DNA from: Saccharopolyspora rhizosphaerae
GTDB taxonomy: Bacteria > Actinomycetota > Actinomycetes > Mycobacteriales > Pseudonocardiaceae
Direction of reading: 5' to 3'
Assembly: GCF_003931915.1 (NCBI RefSeq)
Contig: NZ_RSAA01000008.1
Coordinates: 124,001-188,000 of the forward strand
DNA length: 64,000 bases
The notes beneath the pieces were generated by a model. The model was not told where the DNA came from, made no database searches, and was given only the letters and a program-made list of their open reading frames with translations. Position 1 is the stretch's first letter. Every line of letters starts with the position of its first letter. Positions 27,721 to 36,319 of the stretch are shown piece by piece. A program made the translations under genes and the position numbers.

Positions 27721-29283
27721 GTGTTGCGTGTGCAGGGGAGCCTGTCGCGGCAGCTGCTGAGCTGGCAGCTGCTGATCATCCTCGTGCTCCTCGGCACGGT
27801 CGCCGTGTACTCGGTGGTGCAGAGCGACGCCGCGTTCCGCGCGACCGAGGGGCGCAAGGTGCTCTCGGTCGCCGAGGACCTCGCCGCCACCGAAACCGTG
27901 CGCGCGAACCTGCAGGACCCGTACCGGCGGGACGCGCTGCCGATCCTCGCCGAGAGCGCGCGCAGCCTCTCCGGTGCCGACCAGGTGATCATCGCTGACG
28001 CCCGGGGTGTCGTGCTGACCTCCCCCGACCCCGGGCAGCGGGGTCAACCGCTGCCGCTGGGCGACTCCACGGTGCTGCGCGGCAGGGCGTGGGTGGGTGA
28101 GGTCGACTCCGACGGCACCGACACGCTGGTCGCCCACGTGCCGGTGATCGCCAGCGACGCGCGGATCGTCGGCGTGGTCTCGGCCGGCCGCGACACCCCC
28201 GACCTGCTGCAGGGTCTGCGGGCCTCGCCGGAGAGCCCGCTGGCGTTGCTGGCCTTCGCCGCGTTCCTGGGCATCGCCGGGTCCGTGCTGCTGGCCCGCC
28301 GGGTCAAGCGCCAGACGCTGGGGCTGGAGCCGCAGGAGATCACGCGGCTCGTCGAGCACCGCGAGGCGCTGCTGCACGGGGTGCGCGAAGGCGTGGTCGG
28401 CGTCGACGAGCAGAACCGGATCACGCTGGTCAACGACCAGGCGATGCGGTTGTTGACGCTGCCGGAGGACTGCCTCGGCCGCGGTATCGACTCCCTCGAA
28501 CTCGGTGACCGGCTGCGGGACGTGCTCACCGGCCGATCCGACGGGGTCGACCAGATCGTGCTGCGGCGCGGCCGCGTCGTCGTGCTCAACCGGATGCCGA
28601 TCTCCTCGGTCGGCGCGGTGGTGACCATGCGCGACCGCACCGAGCTGGTCGACCTCCAGCGGGAGCTGGCGGTGCACCGCGACACCACCGACACGCTGCG
28701 CGCCCAGGCCCACGAGTTCTCCAACCGGCTGCACACCATCTCCGGGCTGGTGGAGCTGGGCGAGCACGAGGAGCTGCAGCGCTACGTGCAGCGCATCTCC
28801 CGGCACAGCGAGCAGTGGCACGCCGAGGTGACCGCGCGCGTGCACGACCCGGCCACGGCGGCGCTGCTGATCGCCAAGTCCAGCCTCGCGGCCGAGCGCG
28901 GTGTGGGGTTGCGGCTCGACGAAGGCGGTTCCCTCGGCGCTCTCGACGAGGAGGTCTCCGCCGACCTGGTGACGGTGCTGGGCAACCTCATCGACAACGC
29001 GCTGGACGCGCTGGAGTCCACGAAGGACGCGTGGATCGAGGTCGAGCTGCGGCACAGCGACGAGATCACCGTGGTGGTCCGCGATTCCGGCCCGGGCGTG
29101 GCGCCGGAGATCGTCGAGGAGGTCTTCCAGCACGGTTTCACCACCAAGGCCGCGCGCGGTGGTGAGCGCGGGCTCGGCCTGGCGTTGACCAGGCAGATCT
29201 GCCGCAGGCGCGGCGGATCGGTGGAGGTGCACAACGCCGACGGCGCGGTGTTCACCGCGCGGCTGCCGTGGGAGGGGGCATGA
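27721..29283 (+). CDS. CitA/DcuS-like sensor histidine kinase
   Basis: 520 residues. Membrane helix at about 10-33, an extracytoplasmic sensor domain (about 34-175, the PDC-like fold of CitA/DcuS), second helix at about 177-198, a cytoplasmic PAS domain (about 212-300, GVREGVVGVDEQNRITLVN), a dimerisation helix with HEFSNRLHTISG (phosphorylated His near 331), and an ATPase domain with NLIDNALDAL, DSGPGV and GLGLAL. This kinase type senses citrate or C4-dicarboxylates. GTG at 27721 with GAGGAGG upstream. Divergent from tctCBA copy 2 and coupled to the regulator by an ATGA overlap. Confidence 0.92.
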   Translation: MLRVQGSLSRQLLSWQLLIILVLLGTVAVYSVVQSDAAFRATEGRKVLSVAEDLAATETVRANLQDPYRRDALPILAESARSLSGADQVIIADARGVVLTSPDPGQRGQPLPLGDSTVLRGRAWVGEVDSDGTDTLVAHVPVIASDARIVGVVSAGRDTPDLLQGLRASPESPLALLAFAAFLGIAGSVLLARRVKRQTLGLEPQEITRLVEHREALLHGVREGVVGVDEQNRITLVNDQAMRLLTLPEDCLGRGIDSLELGDRLRDVLTGRSDGVDQIVLRRGRVVVLNRMPISSVGAVVTMRDRTELVDLQRELAVHRDTTDTLRAQAHEFSNRLHTISGLVELGEHEELQRYVQRISRHSEQWHAEVTARVHDPATAALLIAKSSLAAERGVGLRLDEGGSLGALDEEVSADLVTVLGNLIDNALDALESTKDAWIEVELRHSDEITVVVRDSGPGVAPEIVEEVFQHGFTTKAARGGERGLGLALTRQICRRRGGSVEVHNADGAVFTARLPWEGA

Positions 29284-29963
29284 TCCGAGTTCTGGTGGTC
29301 GACGACGACTTCATGGTCGCCAAGGTCCACAGCGGGTACGTCTCGCGGGTGGAGGGCTTCGAGGTCGTCGGTGTCGCGCACACCGGTGCCGACGCCGTGG
29401 TGGCCGTCGACGAGCTGCGACCGGACCTGGTGCTGCTCGACATCTACCTGCCCGACATCGACGGCCTGTCGGTGCTGCGGCAGCTGCGCGGCCGACCTGC
29501 GGCCGATCCGGACGTCATCGTCATCACCGCCGCGCGCGACCTGGACACCGTCCGAGGCGCGGTCCACGGCGGTGCGCTGCACTACCTGATCAAGCCGTTC
29601 ACCTACGAGGCGCTGCGGGAGCGGCTGGAGAGCTTCCGCGCGGTCCACCGCGCCCTCGCCGAGATCCCGGGTGACGCCCCGACCGCCCAGCAGGACGTCG
29701 ACCGGCTCTTCGGCACCCGCGCCCGAGGCATCGCTCCGCCGAAGGGCCTGTCGGCCGAAACCGCCCGCACCGTCGAGGAGACCGTGCGCGAGCACTCGAG
29801 CGACGGCGGCGACCTCTCCGCCGCCGAGTGCGCCGACGCCATCGAGATCTCCCGCGTCAGCGCCCGCAAGTACCTGGAGCACTTCGTCGAGTCCGGCAAG
29901 GCCGAGGTGCGCCTCCGCTACGGAGGCACCGGCCGCCCCGAACGCCGTTACCGCTGGCTCTGA
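29280..29963 (+). CDS. CitB/DcuR-like response regulator
   Basis: 227 residues. Receiver domain (1-120) with DDD at 9-11, phosphorylated Asp in LLDIYLPDIDG at about 57, Thr in VITAA, and Lys in YLIKPF. A linker is followed by a C-terminal helix-turn-helix at about 165-225 (LSAAECADAIEISRVSARKY), typical of the CitB family rather than OmpR or NarL. ATG overlaps the kinase stop. It probably activates the divergent tctCBA operon through the inverted repeat at 27583-27603. Confidence 0.92.
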   Translation: MIRVLVVDDDFMVAKVHSGYVSRVEGFEVVGVAHTGADAVVAVDELRPDLVLLDIYLPDIDGLSVLRQLRGRPAADPDVIVITAARDLDTVRGAVHGGALHYLIKPFTYEALRERLESFRAVHRALAEIPGDAPTAQQDVDRLFGTRARGIAPPKGLSAETARTVEETVREHSSDGGDLSAAECADAIEISRVSARKYLEHFVESGKAEVRLRYGGTGRPERRYRWL

Positions 29964-30004
29964 CGTCACGCGGAGGTGTTTCCACGGCAGGCGTTTCCGC
30001 GTGG

Positions 30005-31207
30005 TCAGTGCGGCGAGAAGGTGACCGGCAGCGAGGTGAGCCCGCGCATCAGCACCGAGGGACGCCAGGTGAGGTCCCCAGGCTCGACGTCCAAGGTGGT
30101 GTCGGGCAGCCGGTCCAGCAGGACTTCGATCCCCGTGGTGGTGATCGTCCTGGCGATCTCCTGAGCGGCGTGGGGACACCCGTGCTCGCCGTGGCTGAAG
30201 GCTAGGTGGGCGTGGTTGCCGGTGGCGCCCTCGTGTCCGCGCGGGCGGACCTGCGGGTCGGCGTTGGCCGCGGCCAAGCACAGGACCAGCAGGTCGCCCC
30301 GGCGGACGGTCTGTCCGCCGAGCTGGACGTCTCGGGTGGCCCAGCGACCCACGTGGTTCTGGGTCGGGGTGTCCTCCCACAGGACCTCGTTGAGCGCGTG
30401 CGCCACGCTGCTGCGGCCCCCCGCGAGGCCGAGCGCGAAGCGCGGTTCGGTGAGCATCAGCCGCAACGCGTTGCCCATCCAGTCCGATGTGGTCAGGTGC
30501 GCCCTGCCGAGGACGAGGAACAGGTCGGTGGCGACCTCCTCGTCGGCGAAGCCGACCGGGTGCTGCACCAGGTTCGACACCAGGTCTTCGGCGGGGTCCT
30601 CGCGGCGCTCGCGGACCAGGCGCAGCATGCGAGCGACGGTGCGCTCGTGCGCGCGCACCGCCTCCTCCCCCTCCTGCCCGGTCAGCGCCACGTCGTGGGT
30701 GAGCATCGGCGCGTCGTCGTCGGGAAGACCGTAGACCTGGGCCATCGCCAGCAGCGGGACCTGGTGGGTGTACTCGACGACCAAGTCGGCGGAGCCGCGT
30801 GCGGCGAACCGGTCGATGAGCGTGTCGCTGATCCGCTCCACCGCGGCGGCGAGCTCGACCAGGTCCACAGTGGCCAGTGCTTCGCGCACCACGTGACCGC
30901 GAGCGCGGTGGTCCTCCCCATCGGACAACAGCGCGGAGGGGCGGGGTTCGACGTAGGGGCGCAGCGACCAGCACTCCGGGACGCGGTGCCAGCGGTTCCA
31001 CCGCCGCGGGTCGCGGCTGAACAACTCGGGGTTGCCGACCACGTGGTGCACCTCGCGGTAGCCCAGCACGCACCAGGCGGTGACGCCGCCTTCCAGCTGG
31101 ACCGGGGCCACCGGACCGTGGTCGTGGCGCAACCGCCGGTAGACCGCGGCCGGGTCGCGGTGGAAGCGCTCGCCGAAGAACGGGGTCGCCCGCACCTGCG
31201 GGTCCAT
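30005..31207 (-). CDS. cvnE: CvnE, conservon cytochrome P450 (CYP157-like) without EXXR
   Basis: 400 residues. Haem-ligand loop FSHGEHGCPH with Cys344. The K-helix motif that is ExxR in nearly all P450s reads NEVLW (273-277), with Trp where the Arg should be. The I-helix (about 229-245, VLGRAHLTTSDW) also lacks the usual acid-Thr pair. CYP157 enzymes of Streptomyces conservons are known to lack EXXR (EQSLW in CYP157C1), so this fits the family rather than being a sequencing error. Its start overlaps the cvnD stop by one base (TGATG). Function in the complex is unknown; monooxygenase activity cannot be assumed. Confidence 0.9.
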   Translation of the reverse strand: MDPQVRATPFFGERFHRDPAAVYRRLRHDHGPVAPVQLEGGVTAWCVLGYREVHHVVGNPELFSRDPRRWNRWHRVPECWSLRPYVEPRPSALLSDGEDHRARGHVVREALATVDLVELAAAVERISDTLIDRFAARGSADLVVEYTHQVPLLAMAQVYGLPDDDAPMLTHDVALTGQEGEEAVRAHERTVARMLRLVRERREDPAEDLVSNLVQHPVGFADEEVATDLFLVLGRAHLTTSDWMGNALRLMLTEPRFALGLAGGRSSVAHALNEVLWEDTPTQNHVGRWATRDVQLGGQTVRRGDLLVLCLAAANADPQVRPRGHEGATGNHAHLAFSHGEHGCPHAAQEIARTITTTGIEVLLDRLPDTTLDVEPGDLTWRPSVLMRGLTSLPVTFSPH

Positions 31208-31800
31208 CACCGCCCCCGCGCCGAGGACATCGCGTGCAGGTGCTCCACCAGGCGCACCAGCACCGCCTTGCTGGACTCGCGGTCGCGGGCGTCGCAGTCG
31301 AGCACCGGCACCTCGTCGGACAGGTCCAGCGCCTTCCGCACCTGGGCCAAGCTGTGCCGGGGCACGCCGAAGTTGTTGCGCGCCACGACGAAGGGCGTGC
31401 CCTGCTCCTCGAGGCGGTCGAGGGCGTACCAGCAGTCGGTGATGCGACGCGAGTCCACCAGCACGACCGCGCCGAGGCAACCGGCGAAGAGCTGGTCCCA
31501 GAGGAACCAGAAGCGCTCCTGGCCCGGGGCGCCGAACAGGTACAGCACCATCCGGTCGTCGAGCGTGATGCGCCCGAAGTCGAAGGCCACCGTGGTCGTG
31601 GTCTTGCCCCCGACACCGGCGGTGGAGTCCACTCCCACACTGGCCGCGGTCATGGTCTCCTCGGTGTTCAGCGGTCGGATCTCGCTGACCGAGCCCACCA
31701 GGGTGGTCTTGCCGACCGCGAAGCCCCCGATGACGACGATCTTGAGGCCGTCGGAGGCGCTGTGGCGCAACGGGACCCGGTCAGATGTTGCGAAGTCCAA
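31207..31800 (-). CDS. cvnD: CvnD, conservon small GTPase
   Basis: 197 residues. P-loop GGFAVGKTT at about 25-33, a Thr-containing switch region (EETMTAASVGVD), G3-type LFGAPGQERF at about 88-97, and an ARNNF segment in place of NKxD near 141. Belongs to the ATP/GTP-binding family encoded only in actinobacterial conservons, where CvnD works like a small G protein with the CvnB roadblock protein and CvnA kinase-like protein. The apparent start is a TTG at 31800, 20 bases inside cvnC. No better in-frame ATG or GTG precedes the P-loop. Confidence 0.9.
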   Translation of the reverse strand: MDFATSDRVPLRHSASDGLKIVVIGGFAVGKTTLVGSVSEIRPLNTEETMTAASVGVDSTAGVGGKTTTTVAFDFGRITLDDRMVLYLFGAPGQERFWFLWDQLFAGCLGAVVLVDSRRITDCWYALDRLEEQGTPFVVARNNFGVPRHSLAQVRKALDLSDEVPVLDCDARDRESSKAVLVRLVEHLHAMSSARGR

Positions 31801-32140
31801 CGAGCACCTGCTGAAGGAAGTCGGGAGTCGGGACCTCCGCCGGGTCCCGCCGGGCCGAGGGGGGCCTGGCGGTGATCTTGCCCCTCGCGTGGAGGTCGTC
31901 GAGCAGGACGCGCACCACGCTCACCGGGAGCCGCAGTGCGGCGGCGAGCTCCACCACGGAGACCGGTTCGCGACTGAGGCGCAGGATGACGGCGGGCTCG
32001 GACTGCATGCCCGGGCTCGGTTCCCCCTCGGCGACCACCAGGGTCACCGGGTCGAAGGTGTCGTCGGCGGGACGGGTGCGGCCGCCGGTGACGACGTAGA
32101 GCCGGTCCGGGTCCTCGTCGTCGAGCAGCCGCCGCGTCAT
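31781..32140 (-). CDS. cvnC: CvnC, DUF742 protein
   Basis: 119 residues, DUF742 family. Pattern includes RLYVVTGGRTRP at about 13-24, a winged-helix-like part (VVELAAALRLPVSVVRVLL) and the typical ending LQQVLVGLRNI. In conservons this protein accompanies the kinase-like CvnA and roadblock CvnB at the membrane. ATG at 32140 overlaps the cvnB stop (ATGA); its own end overlaps the start of cvnD. Confidence 0.92.
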   Translation of the reverse strand: MTRRLLDDEDPDRLYVVTGGRTRPADDTFDPVTLVVAEGEPSPGMQSEPAVILRLSREPVSVVELAAALRLPVSVVRVLLDDLHARGKITARPPSARRDPAEVPTPDFLQQVLVGLRNI

Positions 32141-32541
32141 GGGACTTCGACCCGGTGCGGACTGCGCAGGTGCTCGCCGATCTGCTCGACGAGCTCGTTC
32201 ATGTTGTGGCCGACGACGCCCACGTCGGCCTCGTCGGAGGCCAGCACCGCCAGGTGCGCGCCGAACCCGGCCTCGACGATGCACAGCACACCGCCGTAGA
32301 ACTCGGTCATCGACTGCCGCACTCCCCCGCTGCCGTCGCCGAACTCCACCGAGGCGCCGTAGGAGAGGCTCTGGATGCCGGAGGCGATCGCCGAGAGCTG
32401 GTCGGCCTGGTCGGACGTGAGGCCTGCGGTGTGGCAGAGCTTGAGGCCGTCCTTGGACAGCACCAGGGCATGTCTGCTGCCGGGGGTGCTCTGCAACAGG
32501 TTCTCCAGCATCCAGTCGAGTTCGCGGGTGTCGATGGTCAT
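32137..32541 (-). CDS. cvnB: CvnB, roadblock/LC7 protein
   Basis: 134 residues, roadblock/LC7 fold (HALVLSKDGLKLCHTAGL at about 23-40, LSYGASVEFGDG, LAVLASDEADVGVVGHNMNE). Roadblock proteins bind small GTPases; here the partner should be CvnD. It lies 67 bases downstream of cvnA and overlaps cvnC. ATG at 32541. Confidence 0.93.
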   Translation of the reverse strand: MTIDTRELDWMLENLLQSTPGSRHALVLSKDGLKLCHTAGLTSDQADQLSAIASGIQSLSYGASVEFGDGSGGVRQSMTEFYGGVLCIVEAGFGAHLAVLASDEADVGVVGHNMNELVEQIGEHLRSPHRVEVP

Positions 32542-32608
32542 CGCGGCGTCGGGACGGCGGGCGGGGCGACCCGCGGTCCCACACCTCCAATCGGGGTCGT
32601 CGGGGGTT

Positions 32609-33943
32609 TCATCGGGTGTCGTCGTCCGACGTGGACGATCCGTCGCGACGGGACCGGGAGAAGGCGCCGAAGCGCGCTCCCGCGTCCGACCGCTCGTCGT
32701 CGGCCCGCCTGGGTGCGGGGGCCGAGCGCGCCGCGGTGAGGGTCCGGCCGCGGCGATGCCGGGGCAGTTCGCCGGGCTCGGCCTCCGAGGCGGGGTCGGT
32801 GTGCCGGTCCAGTGTCGGGCTGGCCGGTCCGCCCGGGGCGGGCGGTTCGGCCTCGGGACGCGGCTCGGTGATGAGCTTCTGCGGGACCACCACCTCCACA
32901 CCGGTGCCGCCGCGCGCGGAAGCGCGGAAGGACACCGACAGCTCGTGCTTGCGGGCCAGGCACCCGACGACGGCGAGGCCGAGACGGGCACCGGAGACCT
33001 CGGCGAGGTCGAGCGGGGCGTCCGACACCGCTCGTTCCGCGCGAGCACGGGCCGCGTCGCTCAGCGCCAGCCCGCTGTCCTCGACGGTGATGACCACGCC
33101 GCTGTGCACCTCGTCGACGTGGACGTGCACCTCTTCGGTGGGTGGGGAGAACTTGGTGGCGTTGTCCATGACCTCGGCCAGGACGTGCATGACGCCTTCG
33201 GCCGCGTAGCCGACGACGGCGGCGGTGCTGGTGGAGTGCAGCCGGATCCGCTGGTAGGCGCTGATCCGGCCCATCGCGCCGCGCAGGACGCTCTCCACCA
33301 CGATCGGCTTGGTCCAGCGGCGTCCGCTGCGCGCGCCGGTGAGCACCGCGATGCTGTCGGCGAGCCGCCCGGCCTGCGCGGTGGCGTGGTCGAGCTTGAG
33401 CAGGTCGGCCAGCACGTCCTCGGAGTCGTGGCGCGACTCCACCTCGCGGAGGTCGGCGAGCATGCCGGTGGTCAGCGCCTGGACCCGGCCGGCCGCGTGG
33501 GCGCAGGTGGACAGCGCCGCAGCGCGCCTCTTCTCGCTGGCGGCCAGCTCCCGGGACAGGACCTTGAGGACGCGCCGGTGCGGAACGCCGTAGTCGTGGG
33601 TGATCCCCTTCACCGCCTCCTCGGCGGTGGCGCCGCCGCGCAGCCGCTCGGCCAGGTCGGGCAGCGCGTCGTCGGCCAGCCGCACCACGTCGCTGTTCAG
33701 GCCGGCGGCGGCGGTGCGGTAGTGACGGGTCCACTGCACGCTGCGGACGACCGCGCCGACGGCGGCGGACAGGGCGAGCACGAGCAGCACTCCGACCCCG
33801 GTGATCGGGGCGCCGATCGGTGACCGCAGGAATGCCCAGGAAAGGAGCGCACCGGACAGGAGGAACGCGATCGCGGAACCGACGACCACCGGGTACCAGT
33901 CGGGGAACTCTCCGCGCCGTGGCACGTGGTCATCGCTCGACAT
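32609..33943 (-). CDS. cvnA: CvnA, conservon sensor-kinase-like membrane protein
   Basis: 444 residues. Two N-terminal membrane helices (about 17-38 and 46-67), a helical region replacing the normal His-phosphotransfer domain (no HExxN motif visible at about 140-180), an ATPase domain with EVMDNATKFSPP (N-box, about 258) and VEDSGLAL, GARLGLAVVG (G-boxes), and a long Pro/Arg/Ser-rich tail from about 355. As in Streptomyces CvnA, it resembles a histidine kinase but may not phosphorylate a response regulator; none is nearby. First gene of cvnA-E. A TACTAT hexamer at 33997-34002 (minus) is a good -10. Confidence 0.92.
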   Translation of the reverse strand: MSSDDHVPRRGEFPDWYPVVVGSAIAFLLSGALLSWAFLRSPIGAPITGVGVLLVLALSAAVGAVVRSVQWTRHYRTAAAGLNSDVVRLADDALPDLAERLRGGATAEEAVKGITHDYGVPHRRVLKVLSRELAASEKRRAAALSTCAHAAGRVQALTTGMLADLREVESRHDSEDVLADLLKLDHATAQAGRLADSIAVLTGARSGRRWTKPIVVESVLRGAMGRISAYQRIRLHSTSTAAVVGYAAEGVMHVLAEVMDNATKFSPPTEEVHVHVDEVHSGVVITVEDSGLALSDAARARAERAVSDAPLDLAEVSGARLGLAVVGCLARKHELSVSFRASARGGTGVEVVVPQKLITEPRPEAEPPAPGGPASPTLDRHTDPASEAEPGELPRHRRGRTLTAARSAPAPRRADDERSDAGARFGAFSRSRRDGSSTSDDDTR

Positions 33944-34317
33944 CTACGGTTCCTCATCGCCGGACGGGGTGGGGCTCGCTCGGGTCACGCGAGGCAGATA
34001 GTAACGGAGAGCATACAGATGAATGCTCCCTTTTGGGTGATGCTCGCCTCACCGCGAGAACCCGCCACTCATTCGATCTTGAATCCGGAGTCGAGGCCAC
34101 CAGATCCGGGCGGAGTTCTTTCGGTTTTTCACAGAACTGAAAACGCAATTTCCCCTCTCTCCCGGAGATCGCCGGGCCCGTTGGCAGATCTTCCGCGCTA
34201 CTCCATCGAGGTGACGCTGCGTCACTGCGCTGCTGATTTTTCACCTGATCAGTACCGCTGACCATCACTACGCTTCGCAGCAGGAAAGTCACTCGCAGAC
34301 ACCTTGGCGGCCGACCG
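33944..34317. promoter_or_regulatory. AT-richer divergent promoter region, conservon and methyltransferase
   Basis: 374 bases, noticeably less GC-rich than its surroundings, between cvnA (minus) and the methyltransferase gene (plus). For cvnA, TACTAT at 33997-34002 (minus) is a plausible -10, and GAGCAT-8-ATGCTC (34009-34028) lies where a -35 or operator would be. No gene is seen in it. Confidence 0.55.
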
Positions 34318-35142
34318 ATGATCACCAGGAGCCTCGACCTGGACCGTCCGAGCGACGCTCGTGTTCACGACTACTTCCTCGGTGGCGGCAGCAACTTCGC
34401 CGCCGACCGCGCGCTGGCTCGTCGCGTCCTCTCCGCCGCACCCGACGCCCGGATCGAGACGCTGGCACACCGCGCCTGCCTGGGACGCATGATGCGCACC
34501 TGCCTCGACCTGGGTGTCCGCCAGTTCCTGGACCTCGGCTCGGGCATCCCGACCGCCGGCAGCCCGCACGAGATCGCCGCGGAGGCGGACCCGGCCGCGC
34601 GGGTGGTCCACGTCGACAACGACCAGATCGCCGCCACCCAGGGGCAGCTGGTGCTCGCCCGCTGCGACAACGCTGCGGTGCTGCACGCCGACGTGCGCGA
34701 CCCGGACTCCGTGCTGGCCGCGGAGCAGACGCGACGGTTGCTCGACTTCCAGCAGCCGGTGGCGGTGCTGATGTTCGGCGTGCTGCACACCTTCGGGGAG
34801 CACCACGACCCGGCGCAGGTGATCCGCCGCTACACCGAGGCGGTGGCACCCGGATCGTTCCTCGCGCTGTCGCACTTCACCGGCGAGTTCGCCCCGGAGC
34901 GGGCGCGCGAGGTCCTCCGCGTGCTGGACGGCAGCTGCCCACGGCCCGCGCTGCGCGACCGCGAGACGGTGCGCTCCTTCCTGGACGGCCTCGACCTCGT
35001 CGATCCCGGCGCGGTCCCCGCGGCCGACTGGCGGCCCGGTCCGGCCGACGCCGACCTGCGCAGCCCGGAGCCGCTGGGCTTCGCGCTGCTGGCGCGCACC
35101 ACGCCGGCGACCCGATCTCGGCCGGACGGCGCAAGCGCTTAG
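34318..35142 (+). CDS. DUF574-type SAM-dependent methyltransferase
   Basis: 274 residues, PF04672 (S-adenosyl methyltransferase, DUF574) pattern: PSDARVHDYFLGGGSNFAAD at about 11-30, the SAM motif FLDLGSGIPTAGS at about 68-80, VVHVDNDQIA at about 98, and LMFGVLHTF at about 148. This actinobacterial family is large and its substrates are mostly unknown. The YFLGG motif is diagnostic. ATG at 34318. The next gene is 64 bases downstream on the same strand and could be cotranscribed. Confidence 0.88.
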   Translation: MITRSLDLDRPSDARVHDYFLGGGSNFAADRALARRVLSAAPDARIETLAHRACLGRMMRTCLDLGVRQFLDLGSGIPTAGSPHEIAAEADPAARVVHVDNDQIAATQGQLVLARCDNAAVLHADVRDPDSVLAAEQTRRLLDFQQPVAVLMFGVLHTFGEHHDPAQVIRRYTEAVAPGSFLALSHFTGEFAPERAREVLRVLDGSCPRPALRDRETVRSFLDGLDLVDPGAVPAADWRPGPADADLRSPEPLGFALLARTTPATRSRPDGASA

Positions 35143-35206
35143 ACTGTGCGCCAGGACCCCTCTCACCAGCAAGATCCCCGGCCACACGACCCCCGAGGTA
35201 GCGAGC

Positions 35207-36319
35207 GTGCACGACCTGTCCGCAACTCGCTCTGGCCGCGCTCCGCAGAAGAGGAGCACCCGGAAGGTCAGCTGGGACGCCGTGCGCGCCGGCTGCGTGG
35301 TGCTGGTGATGATCTACCACGCGACGCACATGAGCCGCGTGACGCACCCGGAGCTGACGCCACGACTGGTCGTCTTCCCGTTCCAGGTCGGCGCGAGCCT
35401 GCTGCTGGTGATCTCGGCGTACTTCGCCGCGGCCACCATCGGACGCGGCAGCCTCCGGCGCTACTGGTGGAAGCGCATGGCGCGGCTCGTGCCGCCCTTC
35501 GTCGGCGCGGTGGTGCTGATCTGGCTCGTCCTGCGGTTCCTGAGACCGCCTTCGTGGCAGGAACCGTCCGGGTGGGACCTCGCGCACCACCTGCTGATGC
35601 TGTGGAACTGGAAGCCGGCGGAGTACGCCTTCCTGGACGGGTCACATTGGACGGTCCCGCTGCAGCTGATGGGCTTCACCTTCGCCGCCGCCCTGTTCGC
35701 CACCCGGTGGGGGCACGGGAACAAGATCGTCTGGGTGCTGTGGGCGGCCGTGCTGCTGCCGCTGGCCCAGTGGCACCTGCGCATCACCGCAGCGCCGGAG
35801 ACCTACCGGATGCTGGTGGACGGGTTCGGCGTGCACCGCTGGCACCTGTTCGTGGCCGGGGTGGCGATCTGGATGGTCTCCACCCGGCGCCTCGGTCGCG
35901 TCCACTTCGCGGTCCTGCTGGCGTCCTGCATGGCCGCCCAAGCGCTGCACAACTACGTCCGGCTGCCCGACGGGCAGCTCGACTGCGACTGGGGCTCCAC
36001 CACCGCCGTGTGGATCGGCATGCTCGTGCTCACCTCAGTGGCCTGCGGACCGGACTGGAAGCTCCCGCCCGCGCTCGCGCGCGGCCTGACCTGGTTCGCG
36101 GGGATCTCCTACTGCGTGTTCCTCACCCACCAGACGGTCGGCTACATCCTGCTGCACTACCTCGACACCAACGGTGTGCCACCGGTGCTGCAGACCTTGG
36201 CGATGCTGACCACCGGCACGCTCCTCGGCTGGGCGCTGACCAGAGCGGTCGAGCGCCCGGCCCACGACTCGCTGCTGCGGCTCTACGACCGGCTGGCCGC
36301 ACGTCGTCAGAGCGGGTGA
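35207..36319 (+). CDS. Acyltransferase-3 family membrane protein
   Basis: 370 residues with about ten membrane helices. Near the N-terminus, DAVRAGCVVLVMIYHATHM carries the conserved His of this family. RRYWWKRMARLVPPF (about 84-98) is the R-x-x-R-x-x-P block typical of OafA/WecH-like O-acyltransferases. Acts in the membrane, transferring acetyl or succinyl groups to glycans or lipids; acceptor unknown. GTG at 35207 after GAGG. The last 13 bases overlap the end of the convergent peptidase gene. Confidence 0.85.
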   Translation: MHDLSATRSGRAPQKRSTRKVSWDAVRAGCVVLVMIYHATHMSRVTHPELTPRLVVFPFQVGASLLLVISAYFAAATIGRGSLRRYWWKRMARLVPPFVGAVVLIWLVLRFLRPPSWQEPSGWDLAHHLLMLWNWKPAEYAFLDGSHWTVPLQLMGFTFAAALFATRWGHGNKIVWVLWAAVLLPLAQWHLRITAAPETYRMLVDGFGVHRWHLFVAGVAIWMVSTRRLGRVHFAVLLASCMAAQALHNYVRLPDGQLDCDWGSTTAVWIGMLVLTSVACGPDWKLPPALARGLTWFAGISYCVFLTHQTVGYILLHYLDTNGVPPVLQTLAMLTTGTLLGWALTRAVERPAHDSLLRLYDRLAARRQSG

